From Idiomarina aminovorans (lineage in GTDB: Bacteria; Pseudomonadota; Gammaproteobacteria; Enterobacterales; Alteromonadaceae), in the NCBI RefSeq assembly GCF_023155095.1, contig NZ_JAKNDA010000004.1, positions 124,001-188,000 of the forward strand: a stretch of 64,000 bases of DNA, in the 5' to 3' direction. Below, piece by piece: positions 54,476 through 63,848 of the stretch (its first letter is position 1; each line of letters starts with the position of its first letter). A program made the position numbers and the translations under genes. The notes below the pieces were generated by a model. The model was not told the origin of the DNA and made no database searches. It saw only the letters and a program-made list of their open reading frames with translations.

Positions 54476-54552
54476 TGTTATTGTCCTGCTATATAACAAA
54501 ACCACATAAGTTATAATGAATTGTACCCGACTGAGCGACCCCGTCAAATTTT

Positions 54553-54568
54553 ATCCGTCTAGATGGCT
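54553..54568. promoter_or_regulatory. Tandem MET boxes between metJ and metL
   Basis: ATCCGTCT and AGATGGCT are two abutting 8-bp units, each matching the MET-box consensus AGACGTCT at 6 of 8 positions. They lie between the divergent metJ and metL, where MetJ is expected to bind. Confidence 0.65.
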
Positions 54569-54649
54569 AAAAGTTACTGACATTTGCCCAACAATATTTT
54601 AGCCTTAGTAATACTAACCCAGTTCAAGCGAGTAGTTAAGGAAGGCGGA

Positions 54650-57091
54650 ATGACAACAATCCAGCTCACTGAAGAGCAAAAACAGGCTGTTGCCGACAGT
54701 GTTCAGGTACACAAGTTTGGCGGTAGTAGCCTGGCCGATGCCTTTTGTTATCGGCGCGTGGCGCGCATTGTGACCGAGTATGCCGGCGCCAGCGATCTGG
54801 TGGTGGTATCTGCCGCCGGAGATACCACCAACCGCATTCTGGCCATTATTAATTCGAAAACTCAGCCCGGCGATACCGCCAGTATTCTGCTCGATCAGTT
54901 AGAACAATTTCAGCAAGGGTTAATCTCTGAACTTCTCAGTGGTGACCTACAGCAACGGTTACTGCAATTATTGCAGCAAGACTTTAAACGTTTGCGTGAC
55001 TGGTTGGCCGGTCACGAGAAAATCACTCACAATGCCGAACTACTCGCTTATGGTGAGCTTTGGTCTGCACGTTTGTTATCAGCGCTACTGCAAAAACAAG
55101 GCACCCGCGCCGACTACATTGATGCCCGTGACTTTTTATTGGCCGCCGATGCTCCCGAACCCGATATTCAAGTAGCACATTCGCGTGAAAAGTTATTACA
55201 ACGAGTGGCTCCTCATTCTGGCACACGTTTTATTGTCACTGGTTTTATCGCTCGCGGTTTAAAGGGTGAAAGCTTAACTCTGGGCCGCAACGGCAGTGAT
55301 TATTCTGCAACATTAGTTGGCAGCCTGCTGAACGCTCGCCAGGTTACCATATGGAAAGACGTTGCCGGTGTTTATTCGGCGGACCCCCGTAAGGTTGAGC
55401 GCGTTGTCAGTTTACCCACACTGGACTGGACCGAAGCCGAAGAATTAGCCCGGCTTGGCAGCCCGGTATTACACCCCAGAACCTTTCAACCGGTCGACCG
55501 TCAACGCATGGTGATTTCTGTGCGCTCCAGCTTAAAAGTTGAAAATCAGCAAACTTGTATTGGTCAGTTTCAGAATACGCAGCCTCGTGGAAAAGTCTTC
55601 ACCTCATTGTCCGAGGTTGTCTTGTTTAAGGTTGAACTGCGTGACAAAAACTTAGTTAAGCGGCTGGATGAACTTGAGCTGGAACCGCTGGTCAGTTGGA
55701 CCGAACCGGAAAATCATCAGCAATATTTGGTTTTTCACCAGAATCATCTGGAGTATCTGACCGGCTGGCTGGACAGTCTGGACGCGGGTAATGCCATTAC
55801 CCAGATGCGTGGTTATTCTATGGTCGCCATTGTCGGTAACCGTATTCAGGAAACGGACCAGTTCTCTACCTTTAAACGGCAACTTTCAGAGCAGAAAGTG
55901 CGGCGCTTTGCTCTGACGCAAAATGGTGATTCCGCAATCGCAATTTTGGAGCAAAAGCTCGACAACCGTTTGCTTAACCGCCTGCATAGTCAGATGTTTA
56001 ACTATCGCCGCAGCCTGGGTGTGTTGGTTATTGGACGTGGCAATATTGGTTCAGCCTGGCTGGAGTTGTTCAGACAGCAGCGCGACCGTATAAACCAAGT
56101 AATGGATGTTCGCGTTATTGGTATAGCCAACTCGCGCCGTTTATGGCTGGACTACAACGGCGTTGAGCTCAGCCAATGGGCGAATGATTTCGGTCGTCTT
56201 GCGCGGCCTTATGTATTGACCGAGTTACTGCGGGAACTGCCCAATGCACCCTATGACGAACTCGTGGTTATTGATTTAACCGATGCCAAACAAATAGCGC
56301 AGCTGTATCCCAGTTTATTCGCAAACGGTTTGCATATTATCAGCGCCAACAAACGCGCAGGCTCGGCTGATGAGGCACTGTACCGGGAAATTCGTACCAT
56401 TCAGCAAGAATACGAGCGTGAATGGCTTTACAACACCACTGTTGGTGCAGGGCTCCCGTTAAATTACGCCATTAATGACTTACGTAATTCTGGTGATGAG
56501 ATTCGCAGTATTTCCGGCATTTTCTCCGGAACCATGTCGTGGTTGTTTGAAAGTTTTACCCAAGGTGTCGCTTTCAGTTCGTTGGTAAAGGAAGCCAAAG
56601 AACAAGGTTACAGTGAGCCTGACCCGCGTGAAGATCTCTCGTGTCAGGATCTCGTCCGGAAACTGCTGATTCTTGCACGCGAAATTGGCTTAAAACTGGA
56701 CTGGCAGGACATTGACGTAAAAAGTCTGGTGCCGGAGCATTTACGTGACCTGCCACTTAGCGAGTTTATGCAGCGCTTATCAGAACTTGATGAGCCTATG
56801 ACAGCCATGCTTGACGAGGCAGCCAAAGACGGCAAAGTGCCACGACTACTGGCCAGCTTTACAGTGAATGATGAGCAACGGGTGACCGCTCAGGTTGGCA
56901 TTGAGTACATTCCAGAAGGGGATATGCTGGCAAACTTAATACCCGGCGAGAATATCTTCGTTATTTACACCGACTGGTATTCTGAAATGCCATTAGTGAT
57001 AAGTGGTCCGGGTGCCGGTAAACACGTTACTGCCGGCGGTGTGCAGTCCGACTTAAACCAGTTGCTGAGTAAACTGGCGGTGGGAGCCTAA
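54650..57091 (+). CDS. metL: Bifunctional aspartate kinase / homoserine dehydrogenase II
   Basis: The ATG at 54650 follows AAGGAAGG. The in-frame extension to 54584 overlaps the MET-box region. The 813-residue protein (E. coli MetL 810) has the kinase start VHKFGGSSLADAF (about 17-29), a regulatory central part and the dehydrogenase with the NAD(P) loop VLVIGRGNIGSAW (about 484-496), ANKRAG and TVGAGLPL. It makes aspartyl phosphate and reduces aspartate semialdehyde to homoserine for methionine and threonine. In E. coli it is the second gene of metBL. Here metB is absent and metL directly follows the MET boxes. Confidence 0.95.
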   Translation: MTTIQLTEEQKQAVADSVQVHKFGGSSLADAFCYRRVARIVTEYAGASDLVVVSAAGDTTNRILAIINSKTQPGDTASILLDQLEQFQQGLISELLSGDLQQRLLQLLQQDFKRLRDWLAGHEKITHNAELLAYGELWSARLLSALLQKQGTRADYIDARDFLLAADAPEPDIQVAHSREKLLQRVAPHSGTRFIVTGFIARGLKGESLTLGRNGSDYSATLVGSLLNARQVTIWKDVAGVYSADPRKVERVVSLPTLDWTEAEELARLGSPVLHPRTFQPVDRQRMVISVRSSLKVENQQTCIGQFQNTQPRGKVFTSLSEVVLFKVELRDKNLVKRLDELELEPLVSWTEPENHQQYLVFHQNHLEYLTGWLDSLDAGNAITQMRGYSMVAIVGNRIQETDQFSTFKRQLSEQKVRRFALTQNGDSAIAILEQKLDNRLLNRLHSQMFNYRRSLGVLVIGRGNIGSAWLELFRQQRDRINQVMDVRVIGIANSRRLWLDYNGVELSQWANDFGRLARPYVLTELLRELPNAPYDELVVIDLTDAKQIAQLYPSLFANGLHIISANKRAGSADEALYREIRTIQQEYEREWLYNTTVGAGLPLNYAINDLRNSGDEIRSISGIFSGTMSWLFESFTQGVAFSSLVKEAKEQGYSEPDPREDLSCQDLVRKLLILAREIGLKLDWQDIDVKSLVPEHLRDLPLSEFMQRLSELDEPMTAMLDEAAKDGKVPRLLASFTVNDEQRVTAQVGIEYIPEGDMLANLIPGENIFVIYTDWYSEMPLVISGPGAGKHVTAGGVQSDLNQLLSKLAVGA

Positions 57092-57109
57092 CGCTCCCAC
57101 TCGTTTTTT
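57080..57109 (+). terminator. metL terminator
   Basis: GTGGGAGC/GCTCCCAC forms an 8-bp stem overlapping the metL stop codon, followed by TCGTTTTTT. mrcA ends just beyond on the other strand. Confidence 0.88.
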
Positions 57110-57113
57110 CTGA

Positions 57114-59576
57114 CTAGAACAAGCCGTCGTCATCGTCCCCAAAAATATCACCGTTCGAGTTACCGTTGCCACGGCTGTACTCTGTCGGCTCTGTTCCCCG
57201 AATAAAGTATTCAAAGCGCGTTGTGTAATCACTTTTGTGCGAGAGCTTGCCACTTTCTAAATCAATGCGGACATTCACCACCCCCGGCGGAATGCCAAAT
57301 TCACGTGACGGGTAAAGCGGCACTGCTTGTTCCATAAACAAGATCCAACCCGGTAACGCCGTTTTTGCACCCGCTTCACCACCCGTTATTGCTTGCTGAC
57401 TGGAATCAACTTCAGGGTGTTTCGAAGTACGACCCAATTTTCTGGAAACATCGTCAAAACCAACCCAGACAGCAGTTGCTAAGCCTGATGTAAAACCTGA
57501 AAACCAGGTATCACGAACATCGTTAGTCGTACCGGTTTTACCGGCAATGTTACGACCAACGGCCGCCCTAATCGGTTTGGAGCGCTGAATACGCCAGGAC
57601 GTACCATTCCAGCCAGTGCCATTAGCCCAGCTACCACCGCCCCAGACGGCAGAGTTCATTGCCTGCTCAACCAAAAATGCATTCTGTTCGCTAATAACTT
57701 GCGGAGCCGGCTTATCACAGTCAAAGCAGGCACGCACCGGCGTCGTTTCCTCGATGACATTGCCGTCGGCATCTTCAATACGCTTTATGAAGTACGGCTC
57801 TACTAAAAAGCCGCCATTTGAGAAAGTTGCAAAAGCTCTGGCTACCTGCATAGGAGTCATTGACAGAGAACCCAGCGAGAGTGACTCGTTTTCCGGAATT
57901 TTCGAGCGTTCCAAACCAAACTTAGCCAAGTGATCCGCTACATTTTTAACGCCCAGTTTACGAATTAAACGAACAGAAACCACGTTTTTTGATTTAGCCA
58001 GTGCTTTACGTAAACGAATAGGGCCTTCATACACTTCCGGCGAGTTCTTTGGTCGCCAGGCGATACCGGAGCCAGGATTCCATTGATTAATAGGGGCATC
58101 ATTAACCAAAGTTGCCAACGTTAAGCCGGCTTCAAAAGCCGCTGAGTAAACTAAAGGTTTTATGTTTGAACCTACCTGTCGCTCAGCCTGAAGCGCTCGG
58201 TTGTACTGACTCAACTGGAAACTGTATCCTCCAACTACGGCGGCTACGGCACCATCATCGGGCCTTAACGATACAATCGCCGAACTCGGTTCCGGTATTT
58301 GCGCCAGGCGCCAGGCGCTATTGTTATTGACCCGACGTAACCAAATAACGTGCCCCGGCTGCATGATCTCGGCGGCGGTTTCAGGCGGTGGTCCCTGACG
58401 TTGTTCATTAAGGTAGTCGCGAGCCCAATGCATCGCCTGCCAGGGTAAAGTAATTGCTCCTGCGCCTTTAATTATCACTTCTGCAGACTGTTCATCAACC
58501 GCTGTCACAACGGCGGGTTTTACCGCACCAATGACACGCAGCTGTTCCAGATATTGCCGGATAGCAGACTCTCCAACCGGTTCTTGTTCTTTGTCGGCAG
58601 ACCACAACAAACTGACCGGGCCGCGATAACCATGGCGTTCATCGTAGCTATGGAGATTATCCCAAATGGCCTGTTGCGCCGCCAGCTGCACGTCGCTTCT
58701 TATGGTCGTATAAACTTTATAGCCTTCGTTATAAGCTTTTTCTTCGCCATAACGGTCGACCATTTCCTGGCGCACCATTTCCGCCAGATAAGGCGCATTA
58801 ACCGTCACTTCAGCACCGTGACGACGGGCGGTCACCGCAACATTTGAAGCTTCTTCAAATTGGGCGCGGGTTATTTTCTTCTCGTCCAGCATACGCAGCA
58901 GAACGACCCGGCGACGCGCTTTTGAAGCAACCGGATTTGAAATAGGATTAAGGTTTGACGGTGCTTTAGGTAAACCCGCAATGGTTGCCATCTGAGCTAA
59001 AGTCAACTCCGACAGCGGCTTGCCATAATAAACCTGCGCCGCTGCACCAACACCATGAGCGCGGTGCCCAAAAGTTATTTTGTTCAGATAAAGCTCAAGG
59101 ATTTCATCCTTACTTAATAGCTGTTCAATGTGAACCGCTATAAAAGCTTCTTTAATCTTACGCATCCAGGCGCGATCAAAGTTCAGGAAGAAGTTACGCG
59201 CCAGCTGCATGGTAATGGTGCTGGCACCTTCCTGAATTTCACCTGTCGTCAGTAGCACGCTAAACGCACGCGCGACGCCGATAGGATCAACACCAAAGTG
59301 TTGATAAAAGCGACTGTCTTCAGTTGCCAGAAAGGCATCGACAAGAGGTTGAGGTACATCGTGCAGTTCCACCGGAATACGACGCTTCTCGCCAAACTGT
59401 GAAATCAGTTCGCCGTCTGCTGTAAACACCTGCATTGGCGTTTGCAAACGAACATCCCGTAAGGTTTCCACGCTGGGTAATTCAGGCTTTACGTATAGAT
59501 AGAGGCTGCCAACTGTTACCCCGCCAAGCACAAGACACACCAGCAAGGTGTAGATTAGCCGCTTAAACCACTTCAA
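57114..59576 (-). CDS. mrcA: Penicillin-binding protein 1A (bifunctional)
   Basis: The 820-residue class A PBP has a short cytoplasmic start, one membrane anchor (about 8-28), a glycosyltransferase domain (ATEDSRFYQHFGVDPIGVARA, split, and EGASTITMQLARNFFL, about 116-131) and a transpeptidase with the active Ser in GSNIKPLVYSAAF (SxxK), SKNVVS (SxN) and GKTGTTNDVRDTWF (KTG). A Gly/Asn/Asp-rich tail (NGNSNGDIFGDDDDG) is unusual. It builds peptidoglycan. It is divergent from the pilM-like gene, the same arrangement as mrcA-hofM in E. coli. Confidence 0.96.
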   Translation of the reverse strand: MKWFKRLIYTLLVCLVLGGVTVGSLYLYVKPELPSVETLRDVRLQTPMQVFTADGELISQFGEKRRIPVELHDVPQPLVDAFLATEDSRFYQHFGVDPIGVARAFSVLLTTGEIQEGASTITMQLARNFFLNFDRAWMRKIKEAFIAVHIEQLLSKDEILELYLNKITFGHRAHGVGAAAQVYYGKPLSELTLAQMATIAGLPKAPSNLNPISNPVASKARRRVVLLRMLDEKKITRAQFEEASNVAVTARRHGAEVTVNAPYLAEMVRQEMVDRYGEEKAYNEGYKVYTTIRSDVQLAAQQAIWDNLHSYDERHGYRGPVSLLWSADKEQEPVGESAIRQYLEQLRVIGAVKPAVVTAVDEQSAEVIIKGAGAITLPWQAMHWARDYLNEQRQGPPPETAAEIMQPGHVIWLRRVNNNSAWRLAQIPEPSSAIVSLRPDDGAVAAVVGGYSFQLSQYNRALQAERQVGSNIKPLVYSAAFEAGLTLATLVNDAPINQWNPGSGIAWRPKNSPEVYEGPIRLRKALAKSKNVVSVRLIRKLGVKNVADHLAKFGLERSKIPENESLSLGSLSMTPMQVARAFATFSNGGFLVEPYFIKRIEDADGNVIEETTPVRACFDCDKPAPQVISEQNAFLVEQAMNSAVWGGGSWANGTGWNGTSWRIQRSKPIRAAVGRNIAGKTGTTNDVRDTWFSGFTSGLATAVWVGFDDVSRKLGRTSKHPEVDSSQQAITGGEAGAKTALPGWILFMEQAVPLYPSREFGIPPGVVNVRIDLESGKLSHKSDYTTRFEYFIRGTEPTEYSRGNGNSNGDIFGDDDDGLF

Positions 59577-59731
59577 TTATCTGCTCCATAACTGCACTTT
59601 TATTACGCCAGTTCACTTAAGCTGCAATAACCGACATAAATCAGCTCTTAACTCTTACTGACTATTATGGCGGATTTTTGTTCACAACACTACGCTTGCA
59701 TCTGGCTTTTCTACAATAAGGATATTGTCTA

Positions 59732-60556
59732 ATGTCATTACTTCGCCAGCAACCGCTTGCGGTGCAAATTAATCGTGAAAGTTGTTTAGTTTTACAGTTA
59801 TCGCGACAAGGTCAGCACTTTGTTGTCGAACACTTTTCGCAACAGCACAAAAGCAGCTTAAGCGACCAGGGATTAAAACGAGACAGCATTGTATCGGCGC
59901 TGGATTACAGCGCAACGCACTATCAAAAAATTCCTTTAGAGAAAGACCAGCAAGTGGAAGAGCAATTACTGCAAAAACTGCCGCCACAATTGAAAGCGAA
60001 TACCGGTATAAGTTACGACTATTTTACCCATAGCTGTGAGCAGGAGGCAGAAGCGGTTATTGGTCAACGCTCTGCTCTGGAAAACTTGCTGACATTGCTG
60101 GCACCGTTGCAAATGCCGGTGCAGGTGGTAGAACCGGTTTATCAGTCGGTGGTACGTGCCACTAATGCGGTTCTTCCTTACCTTTGGCCGGATAATACCG
60201 TTTTTGAAGAGTCCATGAAGTGGGTCATTGTCGAGCTTCGTCAGCCACAATCTATTCTGCTGTATTGTGAAAGTGGTGTTTTTCAACGGTTAGAGTATGT
60301 TAATTCATCCAATTTAATACCTTTCCTGCTGTCTGCTCAGTTCGCAACTCAATCTCGCTGGATCATGAGTTTTGGCGACAAGGCCATGCAATCATCGCTC
60401 GGGCGACAACTTGCAGAGCAACAACATCTTAGACATCTGGTACTCTCAACGGCACCTTTTTTCGGCAACAACATAGCCCCCATTGTTTCTGCTTTAGATA
60501 ACGAAATGGTGTTATTAGGTCTGGCATTGCGGGGGTTCAGTCAATGGCATCGCTAA
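59732..60556 (+). CDS. pilM: PilM/HofM-like pilus or competence protein
   Basis: The 274-residue soluble protein is the first of a tightly overlapping cluster divergent from mrcA, exactly where pilM/hofM lies. It has the actin-like N-terminal strand pattern (LAVQINRESCLVLQL) and a C-terminal glycine-rich end (VLLGLALRGFSQW) similar to the AxGLAlR end of PilM. It is shorter than PilM (about 350) and near E. coli HofM (about 260). It should interact with the PilN N-terminus in the cytoplasm. Sequence similarity is weak, and context gives most of the support. Confidence 0.8.
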   Translation: MSLLRQQPLAVQINRESCLVLQLSRQGQHFVVEHFSQQHKSSLSDQGLKRDSIVSALDYSATHYQKIPLEKDQQVEEQLLQKLPPQLKANTGISYDYFTHSCEQEAEAVIGQRSALENLLTLLAPLQMPVQVVEPVYQSVVRATNAVLPYLWPDNTVFEESMKWVIVELRQPQSILLYCESGVFQRLEYVNSSNLIPFLLSAQFATQSRWIMSFGDKAMQSSLGRQLAEQQHLRHLVLSTAPFFGNNIAPIVSALDNEMVLLGLALRGFSQWHR

Positions 60557-61068
60557 ACCTTCTTCAGTGGCGTGAAAAAAGCCTATGGCGGCGTTACCGG
60601 GGCCTGCACAGCCTGGGTATTTTGCTGATGTTCGTTGTCAGTTTTTTTGCCGTGCAATGGGTCACTTCTTACAGCGAATATCTTAGCCATTTGCATCAGC
60701 AGGTCACTGAACAAAGTGTCGCTTTAGAACAACGCAAACATCAACAACAACGCTGGTTAGCCTATCAACAACAACAGAAATCGCGGCAGGCCTTTAAACA
60801 GCAAAAGCACAATGATCAACTCAGGCTGGATACCTTATACGCTTTACTTAATAAGACCCAAACGTTGTTTCATCAGCGCGAGCTAATACTGACCGGTTCT
60901 CAGTTCAAACTGACAGCCGCGTATCAACAGATACAAGACGTTAATGACCACTATTTATGGTTAGAACATCAGTTGAATACGACAGCAATAAAACAGCAAC
61001 TGTTACCGCAGCAACGCGTACAGTTCCTTTACACTGGCAAATTGAATAAGGCCGGAAGCAATGGCTAA
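60544..61068 (+). CDS. pilN: PilN/HofN-like inner-membrane protein
   Basis: The 174-residue protein overlaps pilM by 13 bases. It starts with NLLQWREKSLWRRYR (the N-terminal NLLPWRE motif of PilN that binds PilM), then one transmembrane helix (SLGILLMFVVSFFAVQWV, about 24-41), then a long coiled-coil-prone, Gln-rich stretch (about 55-95) and a small C-terminal domain. This matches PilN, with a length near HofN (about 180). Confidence 0.85.
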   Translation: MASLNLLQWREKSLWRRYRGLHSLGILLMFVVSFFAVQWVTSYSEYLSHLHQQVTEQSVALEQRKHQQQRWLAYQQQQKSRQAFKQQKHNDQLRLDTLYALLNKTQTLFHQRELILTGSQFKLTAAYQQIQDVNDHYLWLEHQLNTTAIKQQLLPQQRVQFLYTGKLNKAGSNG

Positions 61069-61888
61069 ACTCATACCAAATGTCGTCTGGTGTTGGCTCG
61101 CCGGCCTGCTGTTATTTACGTTAATAGCTGTCAGTGTCAGCTATTTTCTGACCGGTTACCAGGCAGAGCAGCTGAATAACACCCTCAGAAACCAGCATAA
61201 GCAACTGCGGCAACCGGCGCCTCAAGTTCCTGAACACAGTGGCACCATTTTGCCGGAACTACAGCGGGTTGATGTCGCCTCATTACTGACTCAGGCGGCA
61301 AAGCGGCAACATGTCGATTTATATTATCAGCAAAACTCGGAACGCTCAGATCAATGGCTGGTGGGCATTACTGGAAGCTACCAAAACGCTGTTCGCTTTA
61401 TTGCCTCTATTTTGCAAACTCAGAAAGGTTCGCTTCAGCACTTTCCCTTTACACAAACGCTAAAATGGCAAGACAACGACCAGAACGGCGGTAAGCTCAA
61501 CTGGCAGTTTCTTTGGTTAACGGCTGAAACGCCAATGCCATCAAATTTAAATGGCAACCCGCTGTTTAAAACTGAATTTCCACCGGTTCTTGCTGAACCT
61601 CTTAAGTGTTTGCGCAAACCCGATACACAGAGTGACATTAACGTCAGTGACTGGTCAGTTGTGCAACTACTGGGCACTCAAACTTCACCGCTTAAAAAAG
61701 CTTTACTGCAAATTCCCGGACAGCCAGTACTGACACTGACCGAAAATAGCTGGTTAGCCAGTCCGTTAATGCAACTGCGCAAAATTGAGCACAACTACGT
61801 AACGTTTAAACACTGGCAAAAAGAAGCTGGCTGCTGGTCGGCGAAAAATCTAACACTCTCTCTAACTCAGGATAATAACCCGCAATGA
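61061..61888 (+). CDS. Fused PilO-PilP (HofO-HofP)-like protein
   Basis: A single 275-residue frame overlaps pilN by 8 bases and pilQ by 4. The N-terminal half has a membrane helix (WCWLAGLLLFTLIAVSVSYF, about 10-29), a coiled segment and a PilO-like ferredoxin-type domain (VDVASLLTQAAKRQHVDL, about 68-85). The C-terminal half (about 195-275) reads LLGTQTSPLKKALLQIPGQPVL (split) and IEHNYVTF, the beta-domain of PilP that docks to PilQ. PilP is normally a separate lipoprotein. Here it has no signal or lipobox of its own. Combined length equals HofO plus HofP. Confidence 0.75.
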   Translation: MAKLIPNVVWCWLAGLLLFTLIAVSVSYFLTGYQAEQLNNTLRNQHKQLRQPAPQVPEHSGTILPELQRVDVASLLTQAAKRQHVDLYYQQNSERSDQWLVGITGSYQNAVRFIASILQTQKGSLQHFPFTQTLKWQDNDQNGGKLNWQFLWLTAETPMPSNLNGNPLFKTEFPPVLAEPLKCLRKPDTQSDINVSDWSVVQLLGTQTSPLKKALLQIPGQPVLTLTENSWLASPLMQLRKIEHNYVTFKHWQKEAGCWSAKNLTLSLTQDNNPQ

Positions 61889-63153
61889 CTCACATTAGAT
61901 TTTCTCTTTTTATTTTCAGTTTTCTGCTCATGTTGCCCTTACAGCAAAGCCATGCAACCGATAACAGCTGGCAAAGTTTGCTTAGCGAACAACAGAGGTT
62001 ACAGCCGGTTTCACTCAACACCAACAAAATGCCATTACGTCAGTTAATACAATTACTGGCTGATCAGCACCATTTGAACGTTTTTATCAGCGATAAAGTC
62101 AGTGGTGAGTCGAGCCTTAAACTGAACAATGTTGCCTGGCACAACGCCTTTGAAACGCTGCTTACCAGTCATGGTTTAAATATCAACGTGCAAGGCTCCA
62201 TGTTGCGCATTGATGTCGCCGATAAAAACGTCACAGATAACAGCAGCCACCGCTCAATTTTACTGAGCGTCAACTTTGCTAACGCCAGTGACCTGGCTTC
62301 ATTATTAAAAAATGAACAGCAAAGCTTTTTATCGCCAAATGGCGCGGTCAGTGTCGACCAGCGCACCAATACGCTTATTTTACGGGATACGCCTGAACAA
62401 TTAGAGACCATTCGGCAGCTTGTCAATGAGTTGGATGTACCGGTTAAACAAGTGCTGATTGAAGCGCGCATGGTGACGGTAAAAGCCAATGTGAGTAAAG
62501 AGCTTGGTGTTCGCTGGGGAGCCTCCGAATATGGGTTAGCAATTCCCGAAGATGCGGGTAGCTTTATCAAAGGGATGCAGGTCGATCTGCCCGCAACAAA
62601 TCCGGCCGGCACCTTCTCAGCTAATCTGGCCAGGTTAAGCGATGACATTTTACTGGATCTTGAATTAACGGCTTTAGAGCGGGAGAACAAAGCGGAAATT
62701 ATCACCAGCCCCAAAATTTTCACTTCGAATCAACAACCGGCCTATATAGAGCAAGGCACAGAAATACCTTATGTCGAAACTGCCGCCCACGGTGCAACGG
62801 CTGTACAGTTTAAAAAAGCCGTTATGGGCTTAACGGTGACACCGCAAATTACACCCAATAATCATGTCTTAATGGAATTAACCATTACTCAGAACACCCG
62901 CGGTGATACCATTGCTACACCAACCGGCCCGGCCGTTGCTATCGACACCCAGGAAATGTCGACCCGGGTACTGGCAAAAAATGGCGAAACCATCGTTCTG
63001 GGAGGAATCTTTCAGGAACACAGCTTGAATGATGACAGTCGCGTCCCCATTTTAAGTTCGTTGCCGTTACTTGGGAGTTTGTTCTCACATCAACAGCAAC
63101 GCAATGAAAAGCGGGAGCTGATGATTTTTGTCACACCGACGATATTGCCGTAA
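61885..63153 (+). CDS. pilQ: Short secretin PilQ/HofQ-like
   Basis: The 422-residue protein has a signal peptide (FSLFIFSFLLMLPLQQSHA), an STN-like/N0 domain (PLRQLIQLLADQHHLNVFIS, about 50-69), an N1 domain (SVDQRTNTLILRDTPEQLE), and the secretin core with VLIEARMVTV and the C-terminal VPILSSLPLLGSLFSHQQ. AMIN domains of long PilQ (about 700 residues) are absent, so it matches HofQ/ComE (about 410-445), the DNA-uptake outer-membrane channel. It ends the cluster. Confidence 0.9.
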   Translation: MTHIRFSLFIFSFLLMLPLQQSHATDNSWQSLLSEQQRLQPVSLNTNKMPLRQLIQLLADQHHLNVFISDKVSGESSLKLNNVAWHNAFETLLTSHGLNINVQGSMLRIDVADKNVTDNSSHRSILLSVNFANASDLASLLKNEQQSFLSPNGAVSVDQRTNTLILRDTPEQLETIRQLVNELDVPVKQVLIEARMVTVKANVSKELGVRWGASEYGLAIPEDAGSFIKGMQVDLPATNPAGTFSANLARLSDDILLDLELTALERENKAEIITSPKIFTSNQQPAYIEQGTEIPYVETAAHGATAVQFKKAVMGLTVTPQITPNNHVLMELTITQNTRGDTIATPTGPAVAIDTQEMSTRVLAKNGETIVLGGIFQEHSLNDDSRVPILSSLPLLGSLFSHQQQRNEKRELMIFVTPTILP

Positions 63154-63296
63154 ACTGAGTCCAAAAGCCGATTACTATTGCTAAACTGAACTCAAGTTGC
63201 GATAATCGCGCTTCTTTTCGTTGAGTTGGGGAGCGTCTCCAGACACTCCGGATTCGTGATTTACAGCTAATTTTAATCAATGATGTAAGCAGGAAT

Positions 63297-63830
63297 ATGG
63301 CTGAGAAACGTAATATTTTTCTTGTTGGGCCCATGGGGGCTGGCAAAAGTACGATTGGCCGTCAAATCGCCAGACAATTACATTTAGAGTTCTACGACTC
63401 AGACTCTGAAATTGAGCGCCGTACCGGTGCCGAAATCAGTTGGGTTTTTGAGCTTGAGGGTGAAGAAGGCTTTCGCGCACGTGAAGAAAAAGTGATCGAA
63501 GAGCTCACCGAGAACTTAGGTATTGTCTTAGCAACGGGTGGCGGCTCGGTCATTAGCAAAGAAAGTCGCAATCGCTTGTCGGCCCGGGGTGTTGTTGTTT
63601 ATTTAAAAACACCTATTGAGAAACAGTTGGCTCGTACTCAGCGCGATAAACGCCGGCCTTTAATTGCCGAAGCTGAAGACCCACGTGAAGTTCTTGAGCA
63701 ACTGGCACAAGAACGTAACCCATTGTACGAAGAAATTGCTGACATTACGGTGCAAACCGATGAGCAAAGTGCAAAGTTTGTGGTCAACGACATTATCGCT
63801 CAGCTCGAATCCATAAACGGTCTCGGGTAA
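63297..63830 (+). CDS. aroK: Shikimate kinase
   Basis: The 177-residue enzyme (E. coli AroK 173) has the P-loop [18 protein letters not shown] (about 11-28), the shikimate-binding [11 protein letters not shown] (about 35-45), TGGGSV (about 80-85) and the lid DKRRPL. It phosphorylates shikimate. AGCAGGA lies close to the ATG. It follows pilQ by 143 bases and precedes aroB, as in E. coli. Confidence 0.97.
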   Translation: MAEKRNIFLVGPMGAGKSTIGRQIARQLHLEFYDSDSEIERRTGAEISWVFELEGEEGFRAREEKVIEELTENLGIVLATGGGSVISKESRNRLSARGVVVYLKTPIEKQLARTQRDKRRPLIAEAEDPREVLEQLAQERNPLYEEIADITVQTDEQSAKFVVNDIIAQLESINGLG

Positions 63831-63848
63831 TTATCAGGAGCTGCGTTC

